Below are positions 47,518 to 59,959 of a stretch of 64,000 nucleotides of DNA, piece by piece. Within the stretch, counting starts at the first letter, position 1. Each line of letters starts with the position of its first letter. The notes beneath the pieces were generated by a model. It did no database searches. It saw only the letters and a program-made list of their open reading frames with translations, and had not been told where the DNA came from. Made by a program: the position numbers and the translations under genes. Origin of the DNA: Dillenia suffruticosa (lineage: Eukaryota; Streptophyta; Magnoliopsida; Dilleniales; Dilleniaceae); assembly GCA_033439265.1 (NCBI GenBank), contig JAVTVX010000005.1, forward strand, positions 3,544,001 through 3,608,000, in the 5' to 3' direction.

Positions 47518-48751
47518 GATGTTGTGAGCAAAGAGAAGGATTTAAATTGACCTGTAAGAGGTGGTGTTCAAAGATGGGACTTAGACGTGGATGGACCCAG
47601 ATGTTAATGCTGAAAAGGGAATTGGTGTGTCACGTCTTCTCTCAATTTGACTCTATGATTATGTCTCCTTCAAGTCTTGTATTCATTTATTTATTATAGC
47701 ATTTTGCCCCCCCCCCCCTCCTTTTTTCCTCTTCAGACGAGAAAGAGAGGTGGATGAACATAAATTCATCTTTTGGGTATGCCCCCACCCTTCGCAGCTT
47801 ATTAAATGAATTACATCTGTTTTATGATGGTGGGTATGGGTTAGGAGTACCTAGACATGTGCCTGAACTGTTCCAATGTGCAATTTTGCCACGTCAACAA
47901 TCCGATTTGCACCCGAGAAATAGGCTTTGTTTGTATTCATTCCTTCCTAAAGTTGTGTGTGAAAGACATTATAATCCTTGTGGGCACTCATCATATGGAC
48001 AATAAGGTTGGTGCCCTAAAGTGTGTGTCCCAATCCTCATGAGATTGTGTGACTTTCCTTCAAAAGAAGCAAAGAAGACAAGATGCTTACATGCAACACT
48101 GAAACAATCATATGGGTCTGATTCACCAGTAATCTGTCTTCTAAAAAGGCAGCCACCTACAAAATTTAATGGGTACCCCTCAAATTCAGGGGATATTTCA
48201 TTAGATGTTGACTTCTCAACCGTCATCTTTCTTCAGCATAGATAAGCCAAACTGGGTTCAAAAAGGAACAAAAGAAATATAGATAAGAGCCACAATGTCC
48301 AAGAAGACAGACAGATATGCCACTAACATGGTGTTCAAACCTCAACAAACCACGTTGAAATGTCTCATATCCTCCAGTTTTTCAAGGAGCATTATATCTA
48401 ACCAGGAATTAAAAAAAAAAAAATGCTCAGATGAAGCTGTTCATGAGTCACAACTCTGTAAAATGCAGGCATGGCATTCTTAATTCGGTTGCTAGGTCAA
48501 CAATTTTGCCTAATCTCTGAGAATGCGTATCATGATGCACTCTCTTACTCAAAAAGACTAAAGCGAAATTCAATTATAAGCTATTTGGGAATAAAAAAAG
48601 CATATGTACATCCAACATTTTGTTCCTGTTTTGACTTCTATTATTCTGCCAATGAAAACAGACAAGATTTCAATAGGACAACTATTTTTTTCCCTCTAAT
48701 AATCTAGTTAAACATTCGCCTACAAGGGGAAGAACTGCCAGCTGACTGACT
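47518..48751. other. Intergenic, 3' side of the WD40 gene
   Basis: A poly-C run lies at about 47707-47718. Open frames near 47754-48245 match no family. No gene is seen; the part nearest 48751 is probably 3' untranslated sequence of the WD40 gene. Confidence 0.5.
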
Positions 48752-50314
48752 TCACTGAAACACTGAAATGTTCCCACTCCAACTACACGAGGCAATCACA
48801 TTAGGCATGAGAGGATGTAAAGCAACATCAATGCATGCCTGTTCATGTGAACTGATTTTCTTAATAAGCTTAGATGATCTGTAGTCGTATATGTATATGG
48901 AACCATCGGAGGAGCCAGAAATAAGTTTCTCTCCATCCAAGCTGAAATTGCATTTAATGGGGAATCCAGAGACTTCATGGCCCTCGTATCTCTTGTACTT
49001 GTCAAGCTTGAATGGAGGATTAGAAGAGAAGATAGCGATGTAGTTACCATTTGACTGGGCTACAAAATATGGATCAAACGGATGGCTCCTGATACAGGGA
49101 CAGGTATAGGCTTCCACATAAACCTGATTGAGGAGAAAATGAACTTAAATGAGTCAAGAACAAACAGAAAAGAATAGAAATGACAATACTCGCAACTACG
49201 AAAATTTGCAATCAACTGGTAGAAGCCGAATCTTATTTGCCACCAAAAAATGATATAAAATGGAGCTTTCCTGTGTCCATGGAAAGTCCAGATGCATCGC
49301 ACTAAACATTGTAGCAGATGTTCAAGTTCTGCCGTACACTAAATTCAATCCTAGATTTGACTTTATGGACATAAAAACACACGGGGAACAAATTATTTTG
49401 TAAAATGTACTGTCATAGGCATAGTTGATATTGAACTATAAACTTGCTCATCCATACAAAGCATCACTAATTCTGATTAATCAGAACTAGATAAATCTAA
49501 CCGAGGAGCAGTAAATGAAACCTTAAGAGGCCAACATCTAATTTTAGAGGTCTGGTATGCTTTTCAGGGAAAATGTCAACAGCCAAATAGAATCAAAAAC
49601 ACAAAATGGCAAGCCTAATAGGATGTCTACAGGGTACTCCCAGAAGGCCACCATTAATTGGATTAGGAGTTAAAGAAAGTGTGAATGACGTTTTTACAAG
49701 CATGTTTGGTGAAGTTTTGCATCCTCAGGTATCATAACTACTGGCAAGTGGCAAAGTTATCCATTTCACTAATGCACATTGAGTGTGAAACTAGAACTTG
49801 AAAAAATTTCAGTAAGAAAATACTGGATGATGGAGATAGAGATGTGATCAATTCAGAGAGTGATTTGATAATCTCTCTACTTTTCATGATTATGACATTG
49901 ATTTATACTAGTTGAATGTATAATAAGCTATTGTGTAGCCCAGTACGCCATCCCGTGTAGCCCAGGAAATCTGACTAGAAGCTTAATTAGGCTCATCTTT
50001 TGGATGAGGAAAATACTTTTAGGGCACGCTAAGCAGAAGCACGTATATCCATTCAGGCTTCAAATGGAAACTTATCTTGAAAGAGGGAAACAAGGTGATT
50101 CCCTTGGTGATACACTTTAGCAGTAACTGCATTATATCCCCACGCTGCATTTATGCTTAAACTTATGCTTTTCCATTAACCAAAAAGTAAAAGAAATATC
50201 AGTGGGTGCCTCAATGCTTTTATCAATCTGTATGAAGCAACCACAGCTGCTAAGCTTCATAAAGGAATTCAACAATGTAATGATTAAGACAAAGCTACTC
50301 CCCCCACCCACCAA

Positions 50315-50352
<38 letters not shown>

Positions 50353-53300
50353 CTTGATTGGACAGTGGAACCTCCCGCGAAACATCCCAAACAATGATAG
50401 AGTTTTCACTAAGATTTCCTCCCGATACATCACTAGAGGAGATGAATTGCTTGGCATCAGCAGTGAATTCAATATCAAGGATTGGACCAAGATTTCGAGC
50501 ATATTCATGGACAATCTTGCCAGCTCTTATATCCCATAGTCTAAGAAGGCCCCTTGATCCCCCAGAAAGAAAGAGGTTGGTGTTGTCCGGATGGAACTTA
50601 ATAACACCAACAACCTGGTCCTCCTTAAAAGCTTGAATTTCAATTCCCTTCTCAACATCTGTTAATCTTGATAAGTGATCATATCCGCAAGAAAGCAGGG
50701 TCAGCCCATGCTGTGACCATCTTACATCTTTCACTGCTGCACTGTGAAAGTTGAAGAGACGTGCCTTCTTCTGATTTCTGCTCCAGACATTCCATATACA
50801 GATTGCATGATCCATTCCAGCAGAAGCAAGAAGATGGGCTGCAAACTAATTTTTATGAACAGATCAACGAGGCAAGCAAGATAATTTTCCTTATCAGGAA
50901 GAAAAAGCTTATTATATAGAGCAAAAACCAAAAGGCAATTATCTGGAACCTTAGACAACATAAGCATGCTAAAACACCCAGCCACAGCAAAACAGGCAAA
51001 AGAAAAGAAAATATTTAAATATAATTTCAAGAACCAACAAAGATCAATAGTCAAATCAACTGCAAAGACAAGCAGGTTTCTTCCTCAATAACATGCAGTG
51101 ATAGAGAGAAAAATCAATGGCCCTGTGCATATGTCACATAACCGGATTGTTTTTGTGGCTGCAAAATATGGATCTATATTTTGTATTCTGATAAAGCACA
51201 TTGAACCAACTATGGCCAATCACAAACCTATACAGCAGTGAATACATAAGATCCTACCTTTAAGCATTATGGGTGCTACAGCTTCTAGGGCAGACCAGCC
51301 AAAGATTGCAGATATAAGAATAGAAGCTACAGACACAAAGCAGTATTATGGTAAATTTCTGTAGAAATGGGATGGCAAAGGTAAGATATCATGCTAAAAT
51401 GTGCATATCTCTATGTCCATTGCTGTAAACTTTTAATTATAGATATGAATTAGTTATTTTATTTTTACTTTTTAATATGAATTTTATAAGTGATTATTAA
51501 TTTTATATTTATTAAAATTTCATTTTTTATTCAATTGGGATAAAAAATAAATTTAATATATATTTATTCTGAAAATTAATTATATATATATTTTAATTAT
51601 TATTAAATAACTAATGGTTCAACTACATTGACCCACAGTTGACTCAAAATTTTAAAAATTTACGGTTCGATATACAGTACAGTTTTGATAACATTTCATT
51701 TAACACCTCAACAATTTTCATGGATGTTTCTAACCTATTTAAATCAGTGACAACTGCTTTGAATCATCCATATGACTAAAATTCAAGACTGAGGATTTAC
51801 TACTGATACAGGCCCCAACAACATAATGGAGATGCATGAAAAACCAAGATATAAAGGGAAAGGATCAAGGATTGATGCTGCAAGGGAGGTGTTATACGCC
51901 ATTATGAAGGAGTTAGCTTATGTCATAGACTCGTAAAAAATTTCTTGGCACCAGACACCATGAGTTCTATGACTGAAAGTAAACAAGGGCATATTTTTTT
52001 TAACAAGATGGCAAGACTGCATTGGTAGCATTTGGAACAATGAGGAGGTGTTTGTTACGGATCAATGGAGGAGACCATCCATTGTATATATATGGACCTT
52101 TATGGTTGGTGCCAAGGTCGAAGAAACTTTTGTTACAAAGGCTCTTCAATTTGTCTGGCCATGCCCGTGTTTGCGGAACATGACTTGGATATGGATATGG
52201 GTGTTGGACTCGACTAGAAATTTTGTCAAAATGAGCATCATATCCATGCCTGGCACATATATACACCTGGCACTTGCACCTGAGTCAACATAACCTAGGA
52301 CAGGATGGAGTTCAACATTTCAAGGAGGAGAGTGCCTCATGGTTGGGGGCTGATGGAATCTCTATTGACATTAGTTAGAGAGGATTGGGAGACGATTTAA
52401 TTTATATATTTACGTGTGTGTGCATGTATGTGCTAGCAGAGATCTGGGAGGTTGCCAAGATGCACATTATGAGTTTTCACTCGGAAGTTTCTGTCTTCCG
52501 AACGTTTTTGTAGAAAGCAGAAACAGTACCTTTCTTGATTCCAAGAAAGAAGGGCTAATAATCCAATAGTCATTTTACTAATTAGCTTGGTTGGAAGCAT
52601 GTATAAGCCATACACCTAAAAAGTGGTGGTACAGTTCCTTTGACCTTCTCCAAAGTTGTGGCTAGAAGGTTGGAGGCTGCTACTTGAAGGTTGTAAGGAA
52701 GTCTAAGCATGCCATTGCGGAAGGGAGGATTCTTGATGCAACTTTGACTGTTATTTAAGTGGTTAACTCTAAATTAAAGGAAGGTAATAAGTTGTGTGCT
52801 TTGCAAACAGGAGATGGAAAAGGCTTTTATCATGTTTGATAGGATTTTTCTCTGCATGTTATGTAGAAGAAGGGGCTTAGGGATTTGGATAACACAAGCT
52901 ATCTCAGCATCAACTATCACATTTTGTGACGCCAATCCTCTGCATTATTTGAGTTGTGGTTTCAAATGAGATTTTTTTTTTAATTAAAAAAAAGGAAAGA
53001 GAAAGTTTACCCTGGTGAATGTAAATGTCCATTTTAGGTGGTTAGTAATAACTTCCCTCTTTCTTCTTTAGGCTTGTTGCTCAGACTAAAGTACAAAGAT
53101 TAGGATATTTGTGACGGTGCGGAAGAAAACTACATTGGCAGGGTAAAAATTTGAGAGAATCTTATTGAAGCAACTTTTTCTTCTAACCTCTTCAGATACT
53201 TAATGACTTATTTCACTACTTTGGCGGCAAGAAGAATTTAATGCATCAAAGGGCAGTGATTAGTGGATATGACTGACTTCCCTATCTAGTTGTGGGTTGA

Positions 53301-56300
53301 AGATTAAATCTTCAATTGACATCAACACTACTACTCTATGAAAGTGGTTGTGGAGTCCTCAAGGGGACAACCTAGTGGTACAAACCCCCTCCGCCAACCT
53401 GGTAATCCCAGGTTCAAATCCCTTTATAACCAAAAAAAAAAAAAAAAGTGGTTGTGGAGGCCCATGGTAGAGCCCAACAATTAGTGGATATGAGTGATTG
53501 TAGATAAAATGGAAGAGATTAAATGGGCCAATGACAAGGATATTGGGGCTTTTGGCATCAGTCTGCAATCAAAGTTGGCAGGGTAGGACACCTATTGTCA
53601 TGTATGTTTTAATGTGGGAGATAGGAGAATTGGTGTGACAGTAAATTTTGAAGGAGTCAATTTCCCTAAACTGTGAGATTTTCATGAATAAGAATGCTTT
53701 GGGGACTTGGTAAGTGAGAAGATGTTCCTCCTTCCATGCAAGGACAGATGTAGACATTCCCCCTTTTTCCCTGCTTGGGGGGGGGTTTGAATGAAGAACT
53801 ATGCTTTTTTAGCGACAAGAGCCATAAGAATATTGAATATTTCAAGTACCTAAATCAAGAATCAAGAATCAAGCGATACATAAGTCACTTGTCTACTGAT
53901 TTTTCAAGCTTATCCTTTAGTATTTCCAAATGACCCTAATAGAGTAAAGATATAAGTTTAACAATCCAAATTCATCCTTTCAATATTTGGAGGTTGTCAA
54001 ATCATTAAACCAAGTATCCGCAGGATGTGAATCACAGGTTTCTAATCCAATAATCACAACAGGCAGTAAAGTCAAAACAGACGTTTCAATAATAAAAACA
54101 TCTGCTTTACTATGTCAAGTATATAGGTGAAAGACTAACATAAAAGTAGATCTAATGGTGTAGACTTTGAAAGGGATACCACAACTTAACAGACACATGC
54201 TTAATATAATCAATTAAAAAAGGTCAGATTAGACCTTTTTGGGTGACCGTACATTGAAGCAAGCTGAATTATGGGGCTTGTATACTGGGCTTGTCCTGGT
54301 GGATAGCCTTAACTATCAAGCTGTTCAGAATGGAATGGAGTCACGCACTGCTGTCCTCTTTTTTCATGTGGTGAGCACATGGAACAGAAGGATAATCCAG
54401 TTAAGGGGGTTAACGCAAGCAACATTCAGCAACACCTATCTTCTTCCATCACTCATACGTTCTGTGAAACTAATGCTGTGGCAGATGCCTTCACCAGCCT
54501 AGCTCACTTCTATCCTCCTTAACAAGCCTAGCTCATTTCCATCCTCCTGGTTTATTTATATCTATTGTAATCCTCCTAGGGAGGTTTTATCTGTTTGTGC
54601 GAGGGATCGGCAAAGCCTGCCTACTCTTAGGCAAGCCTAACATCCCTTCCTTTGGGGCTTTTTGGTTTTGCCTCTGTTTGTGTTCATTCTAGGCTTAGGG
54701 TCCCATTTAGAATTAAAAAAAAGGTCTGATTAGCACCTGTATTTTGCATACAAGTTGTTATTATTTATGCATCTATATAATTTTATCCTCCTACCATTGA
54801 ATGATCTCATGTGCAAAATGCATATAAAACTAGTAAAAGGGTAAAAATGTTGAGAAATATCTTTCAAATCTTAAAAGATTTGAAGGCTAGATAGAAGGCA
54901 TAAATGAAAAGTTAGCAAAAGCTTTATGGGACGATGTATAAATCATACAAAATTTGGAAGGCTAGGAAGGTGCATAAACAGAAGAGTGGCACAAGAATGT
55001 GAACTTTGTTAGCCAAGGACTTCTTTAACTTTTGACTTCCCAGAAAAGGTTGGGTAAATCTAGGTCACAATAACAATAAAACTTGTATCATGAAAGGATA
55101 AACATCACAGATCTTTAATGCTCTAGCTTCTACTAAGCTAGTTTTGAAGGAGAGTTTGGATACAGAGATCATTTGGAAACTTTCAACTCACCAAGAGTTG
55201 TTTTCTTCATGTGAGAGGCTACCAGAGAAAAGGATTTTTAACCCAAGATATTGTTCAACGAAGGTGCATTGTTCTACATGATAGGAGTGCATATGCAAAA
55301 AAGAGGTTGAGCATGTTACTGTTTGCTTCAGGGTTGGTCACGAATTCAAAAGTAGGGTTTCTTTGTCCTTCACACTTCTAAGGCAAATTAAAACACCAGG
55401 AAATACGGACTTGGACTTGGACTTGGACGTGGAGTGGCTAGGAGGTTTTTAAAGCAACAAGTAGAATAGACAGAATACTCCCCCTAACCATTCTTTGGTT
55501 GGTTTGGATGCGGAGGATGTTTTTAGGAGGTGAGAAACCCTTAAAATGTTTATTTGATTATTTGTATAAGCAAAAAGAAAATAAAAAGGGTAGATCATTT
55601 CTAGCAATTCCTTTAAAGATGCTGTTATTTTTATATGTACCATGTGTTTCTCTAATACACCTAGAGCTACGACCGCACATGCAACCTTGAATTCCTTTTA
55701 CACCATAATATATGATATGCCTATGTTGGCAACCCTTGAGAAACAGAAAAAACAGAAATAGACAAGAAATTCAGCAGGACAACAAAGTGAAAAACATGAT
55801 AAAAAAAACCTGAGAAACAATGGCAAAGAATCATCTATCAAAAGTGCGTACCATGAGTTGGTGACCACTGGATCGAATTGACAGCCTTCGTATGGTGGAT
55901 TAATGAGACAGAAAACCTTTCAGGAACAACACTTAATTGTGCATGGCCCTTCTTATGATGCCTCAATGACAATAAAACATCATGTTGTATATCTGAATCT
56001 GATATACTTCCTAGAACTGAGGAAAAGAAAAAAGAAAAAAGAGATAACATCAAAGTAGGAGTGATAAAATGTTTAAACTTATTAAGTAAATATCATATAA
56101 GTGCCTAAGTACTACAAATATAACATTTTGCAAACAAAGATGATGCCCTGTAAAAGTGACAAAAAGAAATGATCAGCATTACATCAACATTATTCATTCT
56201 TTCAAATTTCCACACAAGCAAAGGTTAGGCTTTTGATTCAATCAAGGAGAAAAAGAAGTGGTTGTCACCATTCCCCTCCCACCACTTGGGCATCTCCTTA

Positions 56301-57502
56301 GGTGGCTTAACCGTAACCTAAAAAGCACGACCATAAAGATGGGACATGGGACATGACATGAAATGAGAAAGTGAAAAACAATAGGACACAATATGGACAG
56401 CCAGGTTAAATAAGTTCTAGAAAATAATTAACTTATGTGTTCAAATAACCTAATAAACATGTTATTGCAAACATGTAGCTTACCTTACTATTATTGTCAG
56501 AAAATTAATAATATTTATAAACCTTCATTTTATGCACATGGTGGCTCTATTTTGAGTTTCTTATTACCCTCTACTAATGTTTTACTTGTAATGAGGGAAT
56601 TGGAGGACTGGAAAAGGGACATAACTGTATGAAAAGGGGAGGGGATTGAAGGGGACCATAAAACCTTCAATTCTCTCCAACTGTTCAAAAAATCATTCCC
56701 TCTGGATTTGGGATGATTGGAGGAGGGGTTTACATATCTTCAATTGAAATTTTAGAAATACAACAAATTTAATTTTTCCTATGCCTTTCAATAATTTCTT
56801 TGAACTTCCAAACAAGAGTAAGGGCTAATCCATCCCCTCTTTTTTATTTACCCTCCATTTCCCCCCCCCCCTTTCCCTCTCCCTCAAAACCTCCAAACAA
56901 TACATAGGTTTCTTAATTTATAACTGCACAAATATATAAATAAGGAAGTGTTCTAAGAGTTTGTAGTTGAATTTAACACAAGTACACTGTAGACAGCTCA
57001 TTTGTCGTAAACACTAATTAGTAACGATGATTAATAATTCTACCCATGTTCTCAAATTCTCCAAGGACTTCAATTAATAACAGCATTGTCTAAATTCTTG
57101 CAATATTTGAAGGAAAAAAAAAAGACAACAACAACAATAGAAATGTGAAACAAACAAGGAAAGAGAGAGAGAAGACCACAAACCAGGAGAGAGAGTAGCG
57201 GAAGAATGGGTTGATGGAGAAGAGAGATCAGAAACCCTAGAAACCGAAGAAGACGAAGCAGCAGCAGCGGCAGCGGCAGCTCTCTCTCTCTTGGATATGT
57301 ATCTTCCTGGAACCGAACCAACTGCCGCAACTTCTGATTTGGAGGCATTGTAGATTGTGAAATTTGAAGGAGAGGGTTTGAATCGCTTCGAAGAAGGTAT
57401 TGATCGCAGGGTTTCAAGGTAGGGTTTGGGGTTAGAGTTAGGGTCTGGTTCTTCGCCTTCTTCGTCCGAAGCTGTTAAGTACGCGCTGCAGAGAAGATCC
57501 AT
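48752..57502 (-). CDS. WDR25: WD40-repeat protein, WDR25-like (4 exons)
   Basis: Exons: 57502-57184, 56016-55852, 50838-50354 and 49123-48752; 1341 nt, 446 aa. All introns are GT-AG with consistent phases. The start is the ATG at 57502, since the open frame above it begins with TTG. Residues 1 to about 120 are low-complexity (an acidic SDEEGEEPDP part, an Ala run, Ser-rich). From about residue 145 the chain is a seven-bladed WD40 propeller: HTKAVNSIQWSP ... MDHAICIWNV, VKDVRWSQ, VIKFHPDN ... LLRLWDI, DIEFTADAKQ ... IIVWDV, then in exon 4 FSLDGEKLISGSSDGSIYIYD and ...SCSWSGNISVF at the C terminus. It resembles human WDR25 and, as I recall, Arabidopsis At5g54520 in content and length. The function is not established; relatives occur in the spliceosome neighbourhood (PRP17-like). 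Intron 2 (5013 bp) carries LINE and SINE insertions. Confidence 0.93.
50317..50350. repeat. (GA)n microsatellite abutting an exon 3 splice donor
   Basis: On the gene's strand the tract reads CT repeats beginning at intron position +5, immediately after GTAT at 50353-50350. It runs about 34 bp. Confidence 0.9.
52440..53765 (+). mobile_element. Decayed LINE (RT to connection region) inside WD40 intron 2
   Basis: Through shifted frames on the plus strand: LLISLVGSMYKP at about 52570-52610, an EGRILDATLTV-like piece near 52720, a GDGKGFYHV-like relic of DMEKAYDHV near 52815. After 53280 GLKIKSSIDINTTTL-stop-KWLW leads across a SINE to RPMVEPNN, equivalent to GLGIRNL..NKALLGKWLWRF of plant LINEs. 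It is heavily decayed, opposite in orientation to the host gene, and interrupted by the SINE at 53356. Limits are approximate. Confidence 0.75.
53341..53459 (+). mobile_element. SINE (family 3) with perfect 15-bp TSD, nested in the LINE
   Basis: The body, 53356-53444, lies between perfect copies of AAAGTGGTTGTGGAG (53341-53355 and 53445-53459). An A-box-like word is GACAACCTAGTGGTA; the B box GGTTCAAATCC is perfect. It ends TTATAACC plus a poly(A) run. Body length is only about 89 bp, so this is a short tRNA-like SINE. It split the LINE's KWLW codons. Confidence 0.92.
54221..54733 (+). mobile_element. 5'-truncated LINE (RNase H end, 3' UTR, poly(A)) with TSD, in WD40 intron 2
   Basis: AGGTCAGATTAG (54221-54232) and AGGTCTGATTAG (54722-54733) flank a 489-bp insert ending in poly(A). 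The insert encodes the RNase H C-terminal part: LKQAELWGLYTGLVL, then MESRTAVLF, and after a frameshift TNAVADAFTSLAHFYPP, equivalent to EANAVADALA. A short 3' UTR follows. It differs from the LINE at 52440 and is a separate insertion. Confidence 0.88.
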
Positions 57503-57720
57503 AGTGGCCCGTCGGGCCGGAAAGATTTCCTCCACAGCGGACAATCTGATGGAATTTTGAAGTATGGGGCGAAAAACAGCTAACCCAGAATTAAATCAAC
57601 TCTCAGACGACATCGGAGTTTGAAATTAAGCATGGGCGGGTAACCCACCCAGCTCGGCGTCCCACTCGCTCTTTTGATTGATGTCGGTACGCGTGGCCCG
57701 TGGCCCGTGGCCCGTGGGTA
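57503..57720 (-). promoter_or_regulatory. WD40 gene promoter with TGGCCCG triplet repeat
   Basis: Upstream of the ATG is a moderately GC-rich segment. At 57694-57714 the 7-bp unit TGGCCCG repeats three times, and a fourth start (TGGG) follows. The words resemble plant site II / TCP-binding motifs (GTGGNCCC, GGGCC) typical of housekeeping promoters. No TATA box was found. Confidence 0.45.
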
Positions 57721-58485
57721 GTTCAAGTCCAACTATTGTGAGTCGAACCCAAAAAAAAAAAAAAAGTATTTAACCTAAAAATATAAGAAAATTGAATTAT
57801 TGAGGATTATATTCCTAAACCAAAAAACATAAGAATTTCAAATGAGCAACAATCCCATGTTACTCCTAGATGACCAATTTTATTCAAATGAATATTGAAA
57901 TAAAAAATTTAAAAATAAACATCGTTTAAACAAAATCTCTATAATAAGAGATCTTTTACTTTTATGATTATATTTTTTTTAATTCTCATTTTCTTAATAA
58001 AAAAACTATTAAAATAGCATTGAACGACCTTGGTTACAACGTAATTGAGATAAAAAAAAAAAAAAAATCCTCTTTGTTTTGGACCACAGAAGGGCAATGC
58101 TGAGATCCTACCATCCATCTCTCCAACACTTTCATTAATTAAAATAAAATATTTTTAAATATCTAATATTATAATTCCATACCCATTAATTAATTGTTCT
58201 AAATGGCAATTGATGTATCAAAAATTTATATAATTTCCTACAGAAGTTTCTATTTTTAAGTATTTTCATGAGCTATAATAAGAAAATTTGTACTGTTGTG
58301 TTGCTTTTGGTGATTATTATTTTATAATTTTCTTAATCATTATAAAAAAACCCAAGGATTTTTTTTAATTGATGGTAATACTTATTATGTTGTGATTTTT
58401 TTATTTTATTTTGGAAAAAATTATTTTCAGAAATTAAGATTTAGAAACACCGTGAAAACACGTCGAATTCCAACCGGTAATGGTT

Positions 58486-58536
58486 GATATGACCGGTCGG
58501 ATCTACCAAAAAAAAAAAAGATATGACCGATCGGAT
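58486..58536 (+). mobile_element. 17-bp poly(A)-tailed micro-insertion with 17-bp TSD
   Basis: GATATGACCGGTCGGAT (58486-58502) is repeated as GATATGACCGATCGGAT (58520-58536), one mismatch. The insert between them is CTACC plus twelve A (58503-58519), the same kind of ACCA(n) tail as local SINEs. Confidence 0.82.
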
Positions 58537-59090
58537 TGGGTCGGTTCATGGGCTCAAGTCAATTCTGGGCTTTCTTCTAACTGAGTCCAATATTCTTTAT
58601 GAGCTAGAGGTTTAATGTAACGTGGCTGGACTTCTATGCGGGTTGGGCTTAGCTTATGTGATGTGCCGCTATGGGCTATCTTGGAATGGGCCTGTTCTGC
58701 GCCGTTATGGGATATTACAAACACAGTTTTGATGTGCCAAAATAAATAAGTAAACACAGTTTTGAATTTCTTATTTTTTTTTTACTTGACTACTGGTATT
58801 CAAAAACCTGACTAATTCAACTCGAATAGCTATGACACCCAATGGCTCTCCCAACACCTGCTTTGGAAGTATAACATTTTAGGACAAAAATTAAGAAATC
58901 CACCATACCACACACCCGTAAAGAATTACATTTCCAAAAAAACCTGATAAAGCAATGCATTCCTAGAGGTAAAATCTCGTATTCACAAAATAGCTATAAT
59001 TAAAGCACCAAGTTTTGGAAGAGCATAAGATGCTGATGGGGGTGAAATCATGCTTCTATTCAAAATCATGGAAGGAAAGCTTTACACTAG

Positions 59091-59135
59091 GAGGTGAGAG
59101 CTATTTTTTTTTGGTGCTATGAGGTGAGAGCTATT
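59091..59135 (-). mobile_element. 15-bp poly(A)-tailed micro-insertion with perfect 15-bp TSD
   Basis: GAGGTGAGAGCTATT is at 59091-59105 and 59121-59135. The 15-base insert on the minus strand reads ATAGCACCAAAAAAA. It has the same logic and tail as the other micro-insertions. Confidence 0.85.
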
Positions 59136-59959
59136 GCATAGCATACTACTGTCCCAAAAGGTGCTATGTTGGTACTAAGTTTAGTTAGATGCCTAAATTG
59201 ATAATTTAAGTGACAATTTGCATTTATTTACGCTCTTTACATATTTAAAAAATTAAAAACAAAAATATTATAATTGATTAACCCAAATACACAAAATTTT
59301 AAATTAATTTTTCTGGTTAAAAAACTTTTTAAAAAGGAAAACAAAATAGTATGTGACCACTATACCTCTTGGACTTCACCCACCATTGTTAAGAGCAATA
59401 AATCTCATCAATTTGGTGTTTGTATAAAGTAAATGACAAGAAATAGTAGTCAATTCCATTCGATTTCAACTATCTTTAAAGACTTGACTCATCCCCAACA
59501 AGTCGTCATCTGAACTTATTTGACTAAATCCAACTTTTATGTAAAATGGGATGATAAATGGGGAAGACAAAGGATAGTGAACCAAGTAGAATTCCATGAA
59601 AAACATGATGACCCCTTTTGAGGATTCCTCGGGAGTTTTGTTTGGTTCAATACTTGGATAGAATCGTACAAGAAACGATAAAGGATTTGCATCACATCCT
59701 TTGCCCTAAATGAGAAAATGGGGGGTGACATGAAACTTGATTTTATGTCTCCAACACTCTGTGCCCCTGCATGATAGAGCATTAAGACAAATTGGTCTAC
59801 TTGCCTTCGATTGGATACTTGATCTATGTTGTTTTACATGCTTTGGGGCACTCTCGAAAAGAATCATGTCAAGAGAGAGTGACAATCAGGTTAGATAACA
59901 AAATAAAAGATGCCCTTCACAAGGGCCGAAAATGGTTATAGTTTTCTCAATGTCTTAGC

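Larger units (their letters stand above)
57721..59955. other. AT-rich intergenic
   Basis: Poly(A) runs lie at about 57749-57765 and 58053-58067. The first follows GTGAGTCGAACCC and may be another SINE tail, but no duplication was found. Two micro-insertions at 58486 and 59091 are listed separately. No gene is seen. Confidence 0.55.

Noticed and set aside
52048..52293. Plus-strand 81-codon frame as an exon or LINE part
   Set aside because: No LINE or other motif; the sequence is repetitive in a TGGATATGG pattern and lies on the antisense strand of an intron.
53368..53422. Possible tRNA gene (A- and B-box words, GGTTCAAATCC)
   Set aside because: No acceptor stem or cloverleaf can be drawn, and the unit has a poly(A) tail and a TSD; it is a SINE.
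57503..57544. Upstream extension of the WD40 protein (14 residues)
   Set aside because: It would begin with TTG; the first ATG is at 57502 and gives a family-like N terminus.
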